NCBI GenBank assembly: GCA_965243605.1
Contig: CBDEVQ010000055.1
Coordinates: 73,515 to 137,514, forward strand
Reading direction: 5' to 3'
Length of the DNA stretch: 64,000 bases
DNA from: JBMYYR01 sp965243605
GTDB lineage: Bacteria; Bacteroidota; Bacteroidia; Flavobacteriales; CAJXXR01
A model generated the notes under the pieces. It had not been told where the DNA came from, made no database searches, and saw only the letters and a list, made by a program, of their open reading frames with translations. The position numbers and the translations under genes were made by a program. Below are positions 35,396 through 42,517 of the stretch, one piece after another. The stretch's first letter is position 1. Each line of letters opens with the position of its first letter.

Positions 35396-36262
35396 TTAAG
35401 CCACTCGTTTAATTTGTTTGTATCTTAATTCTTGTTCTTTTTCGGTAGGTGTTTTGTAGTCTAGAGTAGAGTGTAATCTAGAGTTATTATACCAGTTCAT
35501 ATATTTAAAGATTTCGGTCTCCAAATGTTTCTTAGATTCAAATGTAATGAGGTAGCATAGTTCAGTTTTAATTGTTTTAAAAAAAGACTCGGCAACGGCA
35601 TTATCCCAGCAATTTCCTTTTCTACTCATAGATTGTTTCGCTTTTGTATTTAAGTTAATAATCTGTTTAAAATCATCACATGTATATTGTACTCCACGAT
35701 CCGAGTGTAATATAAAGTCATCTTCTATATTTCGATTTAATCGCGCATGTTTCCAAGCTGTAATAACAGTATCTGTAGCTGTTAGATTAGAACTTACAGA
35801 CCACCCTACAACCTTACGGTCTGCTAAATCAATCATTGTAGTTAAATATTGCCAGGTCTGATTAACTTTGATATAAGTAATATCCGATACCCATACTTTC
35901 CCAAGTTCTAATACCTCAAAATTCCGATCTAAATGATTTTCTTCTACTCTATGACTATGATTTGAGTCCGTTGTATTAGTAAATTTCCTACGTGTCTTAG
36001 AATATAGCCCCATTTCTTTCATCAATCTAGAAATATAAGACCTCGAGTAAAAAACACCTTTTCTCTCTAGAGCTTTTTGGAGTTTAGGAGCTCCGTACAA
36101 TCCTCTATTTTCTGCATAAACCGCTTGAATAGACTCTTTTAATTCTATTGTGATGCTAGAACGTTCTATATCTAGCCTACGTTTCCATGAATAATACGCA
36201 TTAGAACTTATATTTAAAGACTTACACATCTTCTCGACACAATAGGTTGCTGAATATTCCAA
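35396..36262 (-). CDS. IS3-family transposase OrfB (integrase core)
   Basis: A 288-residue DDE integrase. An N-terminal HTH_21-like part (LYGAPKLQKALERKGVFYSR) precedes the rve core, with catalytic Asp in WVSDITYI, Asp in ILHSDRGVQYT and Glu in NAVAESFFKTIKTEL. It ends WYNNSRLHSTLDYKTP.., typical of the family. It is normally made as an OrfAB fusion by ribosomal frameshifting from the preceding orfA. Appears intact. Confidence 0.93.
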   Translation of the reverse strand: MEYSATYCVEKMCKSLNISSNAYYSWKRRLDIERSSITIELKESIQAVYAENRGLYGAPKLQKALERKGVFYSRSYISRLMKEMGLYSKTRRKFTNTTDSNHSHRVEENHLDRNFEVLELGKVWVSDITYIKVNQTWQYLTTMIDLADRKVVGWSVSSNLTATDTVITAWKHARLNRNIEDDFILHSDRGVQYTCDDFKQIINLNTKAKQSMSRKGNCWDNAVAESFFKTIKTELCYLITFESKKHLETEIFKYMNWYNNSRLHSTLDYKTPTEKEQELRYKQIKRVA

Positions 36263-36264
36263 AA

Positions 36265-36570
36265 TTATAGCGTACCTGTTCTGTCTTTCTTGGAGAAAAT
36301 GCTTACTGCCTTTTTTAAGATGTCACGTTCCATGGTTACATCTTTTAATTTTTCTTTTAAATGCTTTAGTTCTTTTTGTTCATCAGTCAAAGCTGCATTG
36401 CCTCTGCCCGTAAAACTGGGACGCTTTGGGTTTAAATATTCTCGACGCCAACGATATAACATATTCAAATTTATTGAATATTCAGACGATAAGCTAGACA
36501 TCGATTGTCCGCCTTTGTATAAATCCATTATCATTAACTTAAAGGATTCTTCGTAAGTACTTCTCTTCAT
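36265..36570 (-). CDS. IS3-family transposase OrfA
   Basis: A 101-residue helix-turn-helix protein (MKRSTYEESFKLMIMDLY, SMSSLSSEYSINLNMLYRWRREY) with a C-terminal coiled coil (KELKHLKEKLKDVTMERDIL). It binds the IS ends and is the first half of the OrfAB transposase. Appears intact. Confidence 0.92.
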   Translation of the reverse strand: MKRSTYEESFKLMIMDLYKGGQSMSSLSSEYSINLNMLYRWRREYLNPKRPSFTGRGNAALTDEQKELKHLKEKLKDVTMERDILKKAVSIFSKKDRTGTL

Positions 36571-36614
36571 AACTGCTAAAATAAGTTTTGTCTTAACTTA
36601 CTCTACCAACAAAG

Positions 36615-36935
36615 GTAGAAATACCACCAGACTTAGATGATCCTAAAACGGAATATATTTCTGTTGGAAAAGGACAGATGATAACAATTTATTATTTTAT
36701 GAAAGGTAATCCAAAGATTATTGTAATTGATGAAGGAAATCTTTTATCTGACAGTGAAATAAATATATATAGTCAAACGAACAGAATAGAACTATACTCT
36801 TTTAATGATTTCAATAATATATATAAGCAAAATATGAGAGATGTAGATGGCATTTTACCCGAATTGGGAAGAATAGAATTTGATTTTTATGAACGTTATG
36901 CTAGCCAATTCAAAGGTCAAACATATAGATGGTAG
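36615..36935 (+). pseudogene. C-terminal part of the unit 9 Rhs tip toxin
   Basis: Open frame VEIPPDLDDPKTEYISVGKG.. ending YASQFKGQTYRW, continuing the toxin beyond the IS3 insertion; an internal ATG at 36678 gives 85 residues. Family not recognised. The candidate immunity gene follows 18 bases on. Confidence 0.55.
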
Positions 36936-36953
36936 GAACAAAGTAATAAACCT

Positions 36954-37310
36954 ATGAATTATAGGAAAGAAATACTTGAAAAAATAGTGATTATTGATGA
37001 GGTTTTAACTGAATTGAATGCTTTGCTTTTATTTGATCATCCAGATGTTAGTCTAGATGATATGTCTTTTGATTCTTGGCTTAAAATGGATTTCAATAAT
37101 ACCACTGGGAAACAAATTTCTATGAGTTTAATATTTAGTTCAATGGATTTGTATCTTTTTGGTAAAGATGGAAGGCGAATTAATCATTTCAAGTATCAAT
37201 ATGGTTTTTCATTGGCTTTTAAGAAAGAGCAAAGACTTTACTCTCCAGTTTATCAAGAGGCAGGCAATACCCAGGTGTTAGGCTCAACATGTAAATGCGA
37301 TACAATTTAA
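36954..37310 (+). CDS. Shortened paralogue of the unit 1 immunity protein
   Basis: A 118-residue cytoplasmic protein aligning along most of its length with the 154-residue protein at 17912-18376 (shared IDEVLTELN, DMSFDSWLK, NHFKYQYGFS, RLYSPVY), but missing about 50 residues after MSLIFSS. The C-terminus has about 15 different residues. It follows the broken unit 9 toxin. It may be a decayed or re-paired immunity gene. Confidence 0.6.
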   Translation: MNYRKEILEKIVIIDEVLTELNALLLFDHPDVSLDDMSFDSWLKMDFNNTTGKQISMSLIFSSMDLYLFGKDGRRINHFKYQYGFSLAFKKEQRLYSPVYQEAGNTQVLGSTCKCDTI

Positions 37311-37415
37311 TTAAGATAATGATATCATGGGTGTGGGTCCAGTTGAAGGAATAATTGATGTTAACTGTAAGAAAAGCAGTATTAATTCTTCTGAAGAAGG
37401 TGCGTATGGAAAGTC

Positions 37416-37938
37416 TCATACTGCCCCACGTTGAGTAAAAACCCATTCAGCTTCCGTTGGTAATCGACCTCCAATGGCCTCAGAAAAGTAAAAGGCACCT
37501 TCCCAAGTTACATCTTTTACAGGATAATTCTCTTTTCCTTTTATTGGTGTATATATGTTATTAACCAATTTAATTTCAGAATAGGAAGAATCTATATTTT
37601 CTATTAATTCATTAACGTAAAAACTTCCGTTGATCACTACAAGATTTAAATATTCAGCAAACAATTCATTAGTAATTTCATATTTACTAATTTTATAGCT
37701 ATCAAGTTTTACTTTGTAGTCTACACCATCATATCGAGGTCCTCTTTTGTATTGCCTGTAAAAACTACCACTTTTGACAGTGACAAAATAATGCTCTGGC
37801 AGTTTTTTTTAATAATGCTTCTTTGATTTGACTTGGACTTTTTGGTATTATTTCTGAATTTTCTTGGACATGATTTTGAGCAATAAGTATAGAATTGCAA
37901 AGGATTACAAAGGTAATAGATAGTGTTTTTTTTAACAT
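37416..37938 (-). pseudogene. SUMF1/FGE-sulfatase domain protein, frameshifted and truncated
   Basis: Minus-strand start at 37938 gives a signal peptide (MLKKTLSITFVILCNSILIA). The frame breaks in a run of eight A (T at 37803-37810), then resumes with KLDSYKISKYEITNELFAEYL and YPVKDVTWEGAFYFSE, and RLPTEAEW, the start of a formylglycine-generating-enzyme-like fold also used in gliding proteins such as GldK. It is cut off after EAEWVFTQRGAV, at the edge of the Rhs island, so the C-terminal half is missing. Not functional as it stands. Confidence 0.75.
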
Positions 37939-37981
37939 AATTTACTTATTCATTACAACTGGTTTTAAATATTAAAGCAAG

Positions 37982-38040
37982 AATACAATTATAAAACATT
38001 TCAATACAGGTTGACTATGGAAATGTTTTATAATTGTGTT
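37982..38040. repeat. Long perfect hairpin at the island edge
   Basis: CAATTATAAAACATTTC pairs perfectly with its complement at 38020-38036 around a 17-base loop; pairing extends to about 21 bp with one G-T. There is no T tract directly after it. Role unknown. Confidence 0.65.
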
Positions 38041-38050
38041 AGATATAAAA

Positions 38051-38086
38051 AAAGAGATGGATTGTATATTACAATCCACCTCTTTA
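38051..38086. terminator. Hairpin, probable bidirectional terminator
   Basis: AAAGAGATGGATTGTA / TACAATCCACCTCTTT, 16 bp with one mismatch, TAT loop, A run before. The remaining bases 38087-38612 show no gene or repeat that I can support. Confidence 0.6.
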
Positions 38087-38612
38087 CATTAATTAAACGT
38101 TACAATCCCCCTAAATATTTATTCTTAAAAATTACATATTGATAAGTGCATTTAATAGTTTGAAAGTAGATATTAATGATTAAGTTTTTCTTTGGTTTTC
38201 GACGAATAGGTTCATAAAGAAGTTAATTGTTTTAAGAGATAATATAGTGCAGAGAATAAAGATTGATAAATTAGAATTGGGAGTTAAATTCGTTTGAATT
38301 GATAAAATAAATCGTTCAAGCAGTGTATTAAAACAAGGCTTAATTGTAATGTGTTTTAAGTGCTGAATTTTAGTAATATATTCTAGATGTTTGGAACCTT
38401 AATACTACAAAATAACAATAGGTGTTTAATGAGTGAGATATGTATTTATTTGATTTATATTGTTGTTAGTCAGTAAATTGTTGATTTAATTTAGTCTTTA
38501 ATGGTTAGTTTAATTATGTATTATTATATCCAATTATTAGGAGGTTAATATTTCGTGAAAAAGCTAAAGCGGTAAACGTAAAATAAATATGCAGTTCACA
38601 AGAATTTTTTAT

Positions 38613-38620
38613 TATATTTG
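38613..38620 (+). promoter_or_regulatory. Candidate -7 element of the pilus/T2SS-like operon
   Basis: TATATTTG fits TAnnTTTG, 25 bases before the first ATG of the operon. No convincing -33 box. Confidence 0.5.
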
Positions 38621-38645
38621 GCTTATTGGGATATTGAAATAAAAA

Positions 38646-39074
38646 ATGAGATTTAAAGCTTTTACATTATTAGAATTAATAATTGCTTCTTTAATTACAG
38701 GTATAATAGGTTTTATTATTATTTATTTTTTGGATGATGTTCTGCAGGTCACTCAAAGTCAGTTATCGGTTAAACAACAAGAAGAAGACATGGCTATATT
38801 TGATATGTTACTTACAAATGATTTGTTTTTATCTGATACCTTTTATTTTAAAAATGGAGAATTAGAAATTATAAAAGATACCACACAAATACATTACCAT
38901 TGGAATGAAAATACCATGTTAAGAATAACAGACTCAGATTCATCGTTATTTTACTTACCCATAGAAGATTTTAGACTAAATTCAAGTAATAAAAATCAAG
39001 TTTTACAAGTGTCTTATAACTTATACAGTACGCTTAATGCCATCTATATTGATGAAGCAGATTACATTAAATAA
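38646..39074 (+). CDS. Minor pseudopilin (type IV pilin-like N-terminus)
   Basis: A 142-residue prepilin-like protein. The N-terminus RFKA/FTLLELIIASLITGI has the Glu at +5 and the hydrophobic assembly helix of type IV (pseudo)pilins, but Ala instead of Gly before the predicted cleavage. The globular part is small and acidic with no recognised subfamily; by size and gene position it may play the GspJ/PilW-type tip role. First gene of a tight operon; gspF-like starts 3 bases after it. Confidence 0.8.
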   Translation: MRFKAFTLLELIIASLITGIIGFIIIYFLDDVLQVTQSQLSVKQQEEDMAIFDMLLTNDLFLSDTFYFKNGELEIIKDTTQIHYHWNENTMLRITDSDSSLFYLPIEDFRLNSSNKNQVLQVSYNLYSTLNAIYIDEADYIK

Positions 39075-39077
39075 TAT

Positions 39078-40211
39078 ATGAGTTTTAACCCAGAACATAT
39101 ACTGCAAACAACATCTAAAAAGGAAGAATCTACAATTACAGATTTTTTGAATAAAGATATCCGTTTATCTAAATATTTATCCAATAAAGATTTAGAATAT
39201 GTTTATAACCAATTGCAAATACTTATTGAATCTGGGTTAGATTTACATGCGTCTATAGAATTAATAATTGACACTTCTACTAAGCGTAAATATTTGGTTA
39301 AAATACTTACCCAAATTAAAGATTCTATGTTAACAGGAACTTCATTTTCTGACAGCTTAGAAAAAACATCGGCCTTTTACCCTTTTGATTATTATGCCAT
39401 TAAAATTGGAGAAGAAAGTGGAAAGCTGGCAGAGGTGTTTATTGATTTACGAGCCCATTATGTAAAACGAATAGCAACTAAACGTTTATTGGTTTCGTCA
39501 TTAACTTACCCAATAATTGTTATCACCTTTACCATTGCAGTTGTCTTTTTCTTGATGGCTTATTTGGTGCCTATGTTTCAAGACATGTTTCAGAAGGTCG
39601 GTGGAGAACTTCCGGCCATCACACAATATGTAATTAATGTATCGTCTTTTATTAAGGATAATTTAGGAGGTATTGCTATAAGTATCTTATTATTGATTTT
39701 ATTAATGGCCTATTTAAGAAAACAAAATGCTGTCCGTAGACAATTTGATTATCTGTTATTAAAAATACCATTTGTCAAAATATTTATTCAAAAAGCCAAT
39801 TTGTTAAGGTATCTACAATTAATGTTATTATTAAATCGGTCATATGTTCCGTTAATGGATAGCTTAAATTTAATACAGAAAAGTACTCGATTTTATCCTT
39901 TGAATGATGTCATAGATCACCTTAAGGTTGATTTATTAAAAGGAAGGTTAATCTCTCAATCTATGCAGAAACACTCCATTTTTGAACCTAAATTAGTGGC
40001 ATTAGTACGTGTAGGAGAAGAGGGGAATCAGTTACCGATGATTTATGAACGATTAATAGATCAGTACCAAGAAGATATAACACACTTAAACAAAGTGCTT
40101 ACAACCTTTATAGAACCAATAATTGTACTATTTTTGGGCGTTATTGTGGCCATTGTTTTAATAGCAATGTACATGCCCTTATTTGATATTAATTCTGGTG
40201 CAAATTTTTAA
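39078..40211 (+). CDS. Inner-membrane platform protein GspF/PilC
   Basis: A 377-residue protein with the duplicated T2SS-F domain. First repeat about 55-180 (LQILIESGLDLHASIEL, FYPFDYYAIKIGEESGKLAEVF), transmembrane VITFTIAVVFFLMAYLVPMF, second helix GGIAISILLLILLMAYL, second repeat about 235-350, and the last helix PIIVLFLGVIVAIVLIAMYMP. It anchors the cytoplasmic ATPase and transmits motion to the pseudopilus base. Length is near the usual 400. Confidence 0.93.
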   Translation: MSFNPEHILQTTSKKEESTITDFLNKDIRLSKYLSNKDLEYVYNQLQILIESGLDLHASIELIIDTSTKRKYLVKILTQIKDSMLTGTSFSDSLEKTSAFYPFDYYAIKIGEESGKLAEVFIDLRAHYVKRIATKRLLVSSLTYPIIVITFTIAVVFFLMAYLVPMFQDMFQKVGGELPAITQYVINVSSFIKDNLGGIAISILLLILLMAYLRKQNAVRRQFDYLLLKIPFVKIFIQKANLLRYLQLMLLLNRSYVPLMDSLNLIQKSTRFYPLNDVIDHLKVDLLKGRLISQSMQKHSIFEPKLVALVRVGEEGNQLPMIYERLIDQYQEDITHLNKVLTTFIEPIIVLFLGVIVAIVLIAMYMPLFDINSGANF

Positions 40212-40214
40212 TTT

Positions 40215-40619
40215 ATGAATACAAAAAAACGATTTAAAGCTTTAAGCTTAATGGAGGTTTTAGTGACCCTCGTTATTATTGGAATATTAACTCTTATTGC
40301 TATGCCTGCCTTAATGCCATTAATTACTTCTGCTAAATCTTTAGAAGCAAAGGTGCAATTAGGACATGTATTAAAAATGCAAAAGCTGTACAGATATAGC
40401 CATTCCAAATTTTCTAAGGATATTAATGTTATCGGGTACGAACAAATAACATTAGTAGACCAAGGCGGAAATGCAAATTATGAAATTACAATTGAGCAAG
40501 CCGACTTAAATTCATTTCAGGCTAAGGCAACATCTATTGTAGATTTTGATGGTGATGGTGTTTTTAATGTGTGGGTTATAGACCAAGATAACAGGTTAGA
40601 AGAAATTGTACCCGATTAA
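40215..40619 (+). CDS. Major pseudopilin candidate (GspG/PilA-like)
   Basis: A 134-residue prepilin-like protein. N-terminus RFKA/LSLMEVLVTLVIIGIL, with Glu at +5 and a classic assembly helix; cleavage after Lys-Ala. The C-terminal DFDGDGVFNVWVID is Asp-rich, reminiscent of the calcium site of GspG. Likely the main subunit of the pseudopilus. The next gene begins at the base after its stop. Confidence 0.85.
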   Translation: MNTKKRFKALSLMEVLVTLVIIGILTLIAMPALMPLITSAKSLEAKVQLGHVLKMQKLYRYSHSKFSKDINVIGYEQITLVDQGGNANYEITIEQADLNSFQAKATSIVDFDGDGVFNVWVIDQDNRLEEIVPD

Positions 40620-41075
40620 ATGCTAGAATTGGTTTATACGCTATACGTTCTCTCTTTAATTTACACAGTTTATATAGATGTTAAGGACCGAGAGATTTCG
40701 ATTTACACGCTTAGTGTGATTGTTGGAACTGGGATTGTTCTAAATATGGAGTATAAAACCAGTATTGAAGTTGGTTTAGCATGGTTACTAAATGTCGTTT
40801 TTATTGGTATCCAGTATGGGTGTTTAATGCTATACCTTGAGTTAAGGTATAAAGAAGGACGACAGATTTTCTCTAAATGGATAGGTATAGGAGATTTGTT
40901 GTTTTTTTTAACCATAGGACTCCATTATGAATTAAAAGAATTTGTCTTAGTGTATTTAGGTAGTTTAATGTTTTCAGGAATAATATTTTTATTATTCAGG
41001 TCTAGATTAAAAACCATACCGTTGGCAGGATTTGCAGCAATATTTATTCTGCTTTTTGAATGTTATACGTTTTAA
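40620..41075 (+). CDS. Short A24 prepilin peptidase
   Basis: A 151-residue polytopic membrane protein. YIDVKDREISIYTL (about 19-32) and IGIGDLLFFL (about 90-99) supply the two aspartates of A24 aspartic peptidases, the second in the GxGD motif. Five to six hydrophobic segments. It lacks the N-terminal methylase domain of full-length PilD, resembling the short TadV/CpaA type. It would process the Lys-Ala prepilins of this operon; dedicated pairing is inference. Confidence 0.8.
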   Translation: MLELVYTLYVLSLIYTVYIDVKDREISIYTLSVIVGTGIVLNMEYKTSIEVGLAWLLNVVFIGIQYGCLMLYLELRYKEGRQIFSKWIGIGDLLFFLTIGLHYELKEFVLVYLGSLMFSGIIFLLFRSRLKTIPLAGFAAIFILLFECYTF

Positions 41076-41082
41076 TTAGAAT

Positions 41083-42492
41083 ATGCAAAATATAGAATCT
41101 ACAGTAAAAAATAGATTAGATGTAAAACTAATAAAGAAATACAGATGTCTTCCGTTTAAAGAAGTTGAAGGAACTCTGTCTGTATATTCAGACCTTAGTC
41201 CGTATCCGCATATACAAGAATTAGAAGTTGTTCTTAATTCTGAGGTTGAGGTTGTGCCTATTGATACGAAACTTTATAATAGATATTTGGCAAAACACTA
41301 TCCTCAACTGAGTAAAGGATCATCTTCATCTCAAGCCAAGAATAATACATTTATATCCTATTCTGAAAAAGAAGATTTTATAAAGAAAATAATAAAGGAA
41401 GCCGAATATTTAGGGAGTAGTGATATTCATATTGAAATTTATGACAAACTCTGTAGAGTAAGAATGCGAATGAATGGACGTTTACAAGAACGATATCAAA
41501 TTAAAATTCATGAGTATTCATCTGTTATTAATAAAATAAAACTTAGAGCGAAGCTTGATATTGCAGAAAAGCGACTGCCTCAAGATGGGCGAATAACCTT
41601 TAAAGAAGGGCAGCAAGATTTTGATATTCGTGTATCTACGTTACCAACGTTATACGGAGAAAAAGTAGTGATGCGTTTATTAACTAAAAACGACGAACTT
41701 ATTCAATTAGAAGGGTTAGGTTTTGATGAACGCCAAGGTGAAAATTATTATGAAGGTATTAGACATCATAACGGGATAATTTTGATAAGCGGACCAACAG
41801 GGTCTGGTAAAACAACAACGTTATATGCAACCTTAAAACATTTAAATAAAACCAGAACCAATATATTAACCATTGAAGATCCGATTGAATATACCTTAGA
41901 TGGTGTTAATCAGGTTCAGTTAAGGGAGGAAATAGGATTAAATTTTGGACAAGCATTACGTACATTTTTAAGGCAAGATCCGGATATAATTATGGTTGGA
42001 GAGATTAGAGATGTAGATACCGCAAATATGGCCGTTAGAGCTGCTTTAACAGGCCACCTTGTGTTATCAACCATTCATACCAATTCCGCAGAAGGAACAG
42101 TATCTAGAATGATAGATATGGGAATTCCACCTTACTTAATTTCAAGTACTTTAAGGTTAAGTGTATCGCAAAGATTAGTTGGACTATTGTGTCCAGATTG
42201 TAAAAGTCAACATACCTTCAATCCAAATTTATATCCAATTGGGTATAGTCCAAAACGAAGTGTACAATACCATTATGAATCCGCTGGGTGTTCGTCTTGT
42301 AATTTTTCGGGAATACAAAAACGAAAGGCTTTGTATGAAATATTACCTATAAACGATGAAGTTGCAGAACAAATAAAAACAGGAAATAAGATTAATCAAG
42401 AATATTCTAAAATTGCCGATAAAGCCTTTGAACTATTTGAGAAAGGAATCATCAGTTTTGATGAAGTATTTCCATTACTTCTTTTGGAATAG
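41083..42492 (+). CDS. Assembly ATPase GspE/PilB
   Basis: A 469-residue secretion ATPase. The N-terminal regulatory domain includes LGSSDIHIEIYD. Walker A GPTGSGKTTTLYAT (about 237-250), Asp box ILTIEDPIEYTLDGVNQVQ, Walker B region DPDIIMVGEIRD, and His box TGHLVLSTIHTN. A zinc tetracysteine site is present (LCPDCK and CSSCNFSG). It powers pseudopilus assembly from the cytoplasm. No PilT-type retraction ATPase gene is present in the operon, so the machine looks more T2SS-like than twitching-pilus-like. Confidence 0.95.
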   Translation: MQNIESTVKNRLDVKLIKKYRCLPFKEVEGTLSVYSDLSPYPHIQELEVVLNSEVEVVPIDTKLYNRYLAKHYPQLSKGSSSSQAKNNTFISYSEKEDFIKKIIKEAEYLGSSDIHIEIYDKLCRVRMRMNGRLQERYQIKIHEYSSVINKIKLRAKLDIAEKRLPQDGRITFKEGQQDFDIRVSTLPTLYGEKVVMRLLTKNDELIQLEGLGFDERQGENYYEGIRHHNGIILISGPTGSGKTTTLYATLKHLNKTRTNILTIEDPIEYTLDGVNQVQLREEIGLNFGQALRTFLRQDPDIIMVGEIRDVDTANMAVRAALTGHLVLSTIHTNSAEGTVSRMIDMGIPPYLISSTLRLSVSQRLVGLLCPDCKSQHTFNPNLYPIGYSPKRSVQYHYESAGCSSCNFSGIQKRKALYEILPINDEVAEQIKTGNKINQEYSKIADKAFELFEKGIISFDEVFPLLLLE

Positions 42493-42517
42493 TTGAAGAT
42501 ATAAAACATAAAAATCA

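Larger units (their letters stand above)
35383..36609 (-). mobile_element. IS3-family insertion sequence
   Basis: About 1.23 kb bounded by imperfect inverted repeats TTGGTAGARWAAGTTAAG (left at 35383; right as the complement ending at 36609). It contains orfA and orfB on the minus strand. A target duplication could not be resolved with certainty. It splits the unit 9 toxin gene. Confidence 0.8.

Noticed and set aside
14966..37310. Integron-like cassette array
   Set aside because: Promoter-poor cassettes with a repeated boundary recall an integron, but there is no tyrosine integrase and the boundary GGTAACGTAGTAAACT has no attC-type folded structure; it is explained better as IS1 left ends.
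14966..37310. tRNA-flanked genomic island or prophage
   Set aside because: No tRNA gene, integrase or phage structural gene is visible at either edge or within the region.
37416..37664. Stand-alone 82-residue SUMF1 protein
   Set aside because: The frame is the middle of a longer gene; upstream sequence in another frame supplies the signal peptide, and the C-terminus is cut off, so it is a pseudogene.
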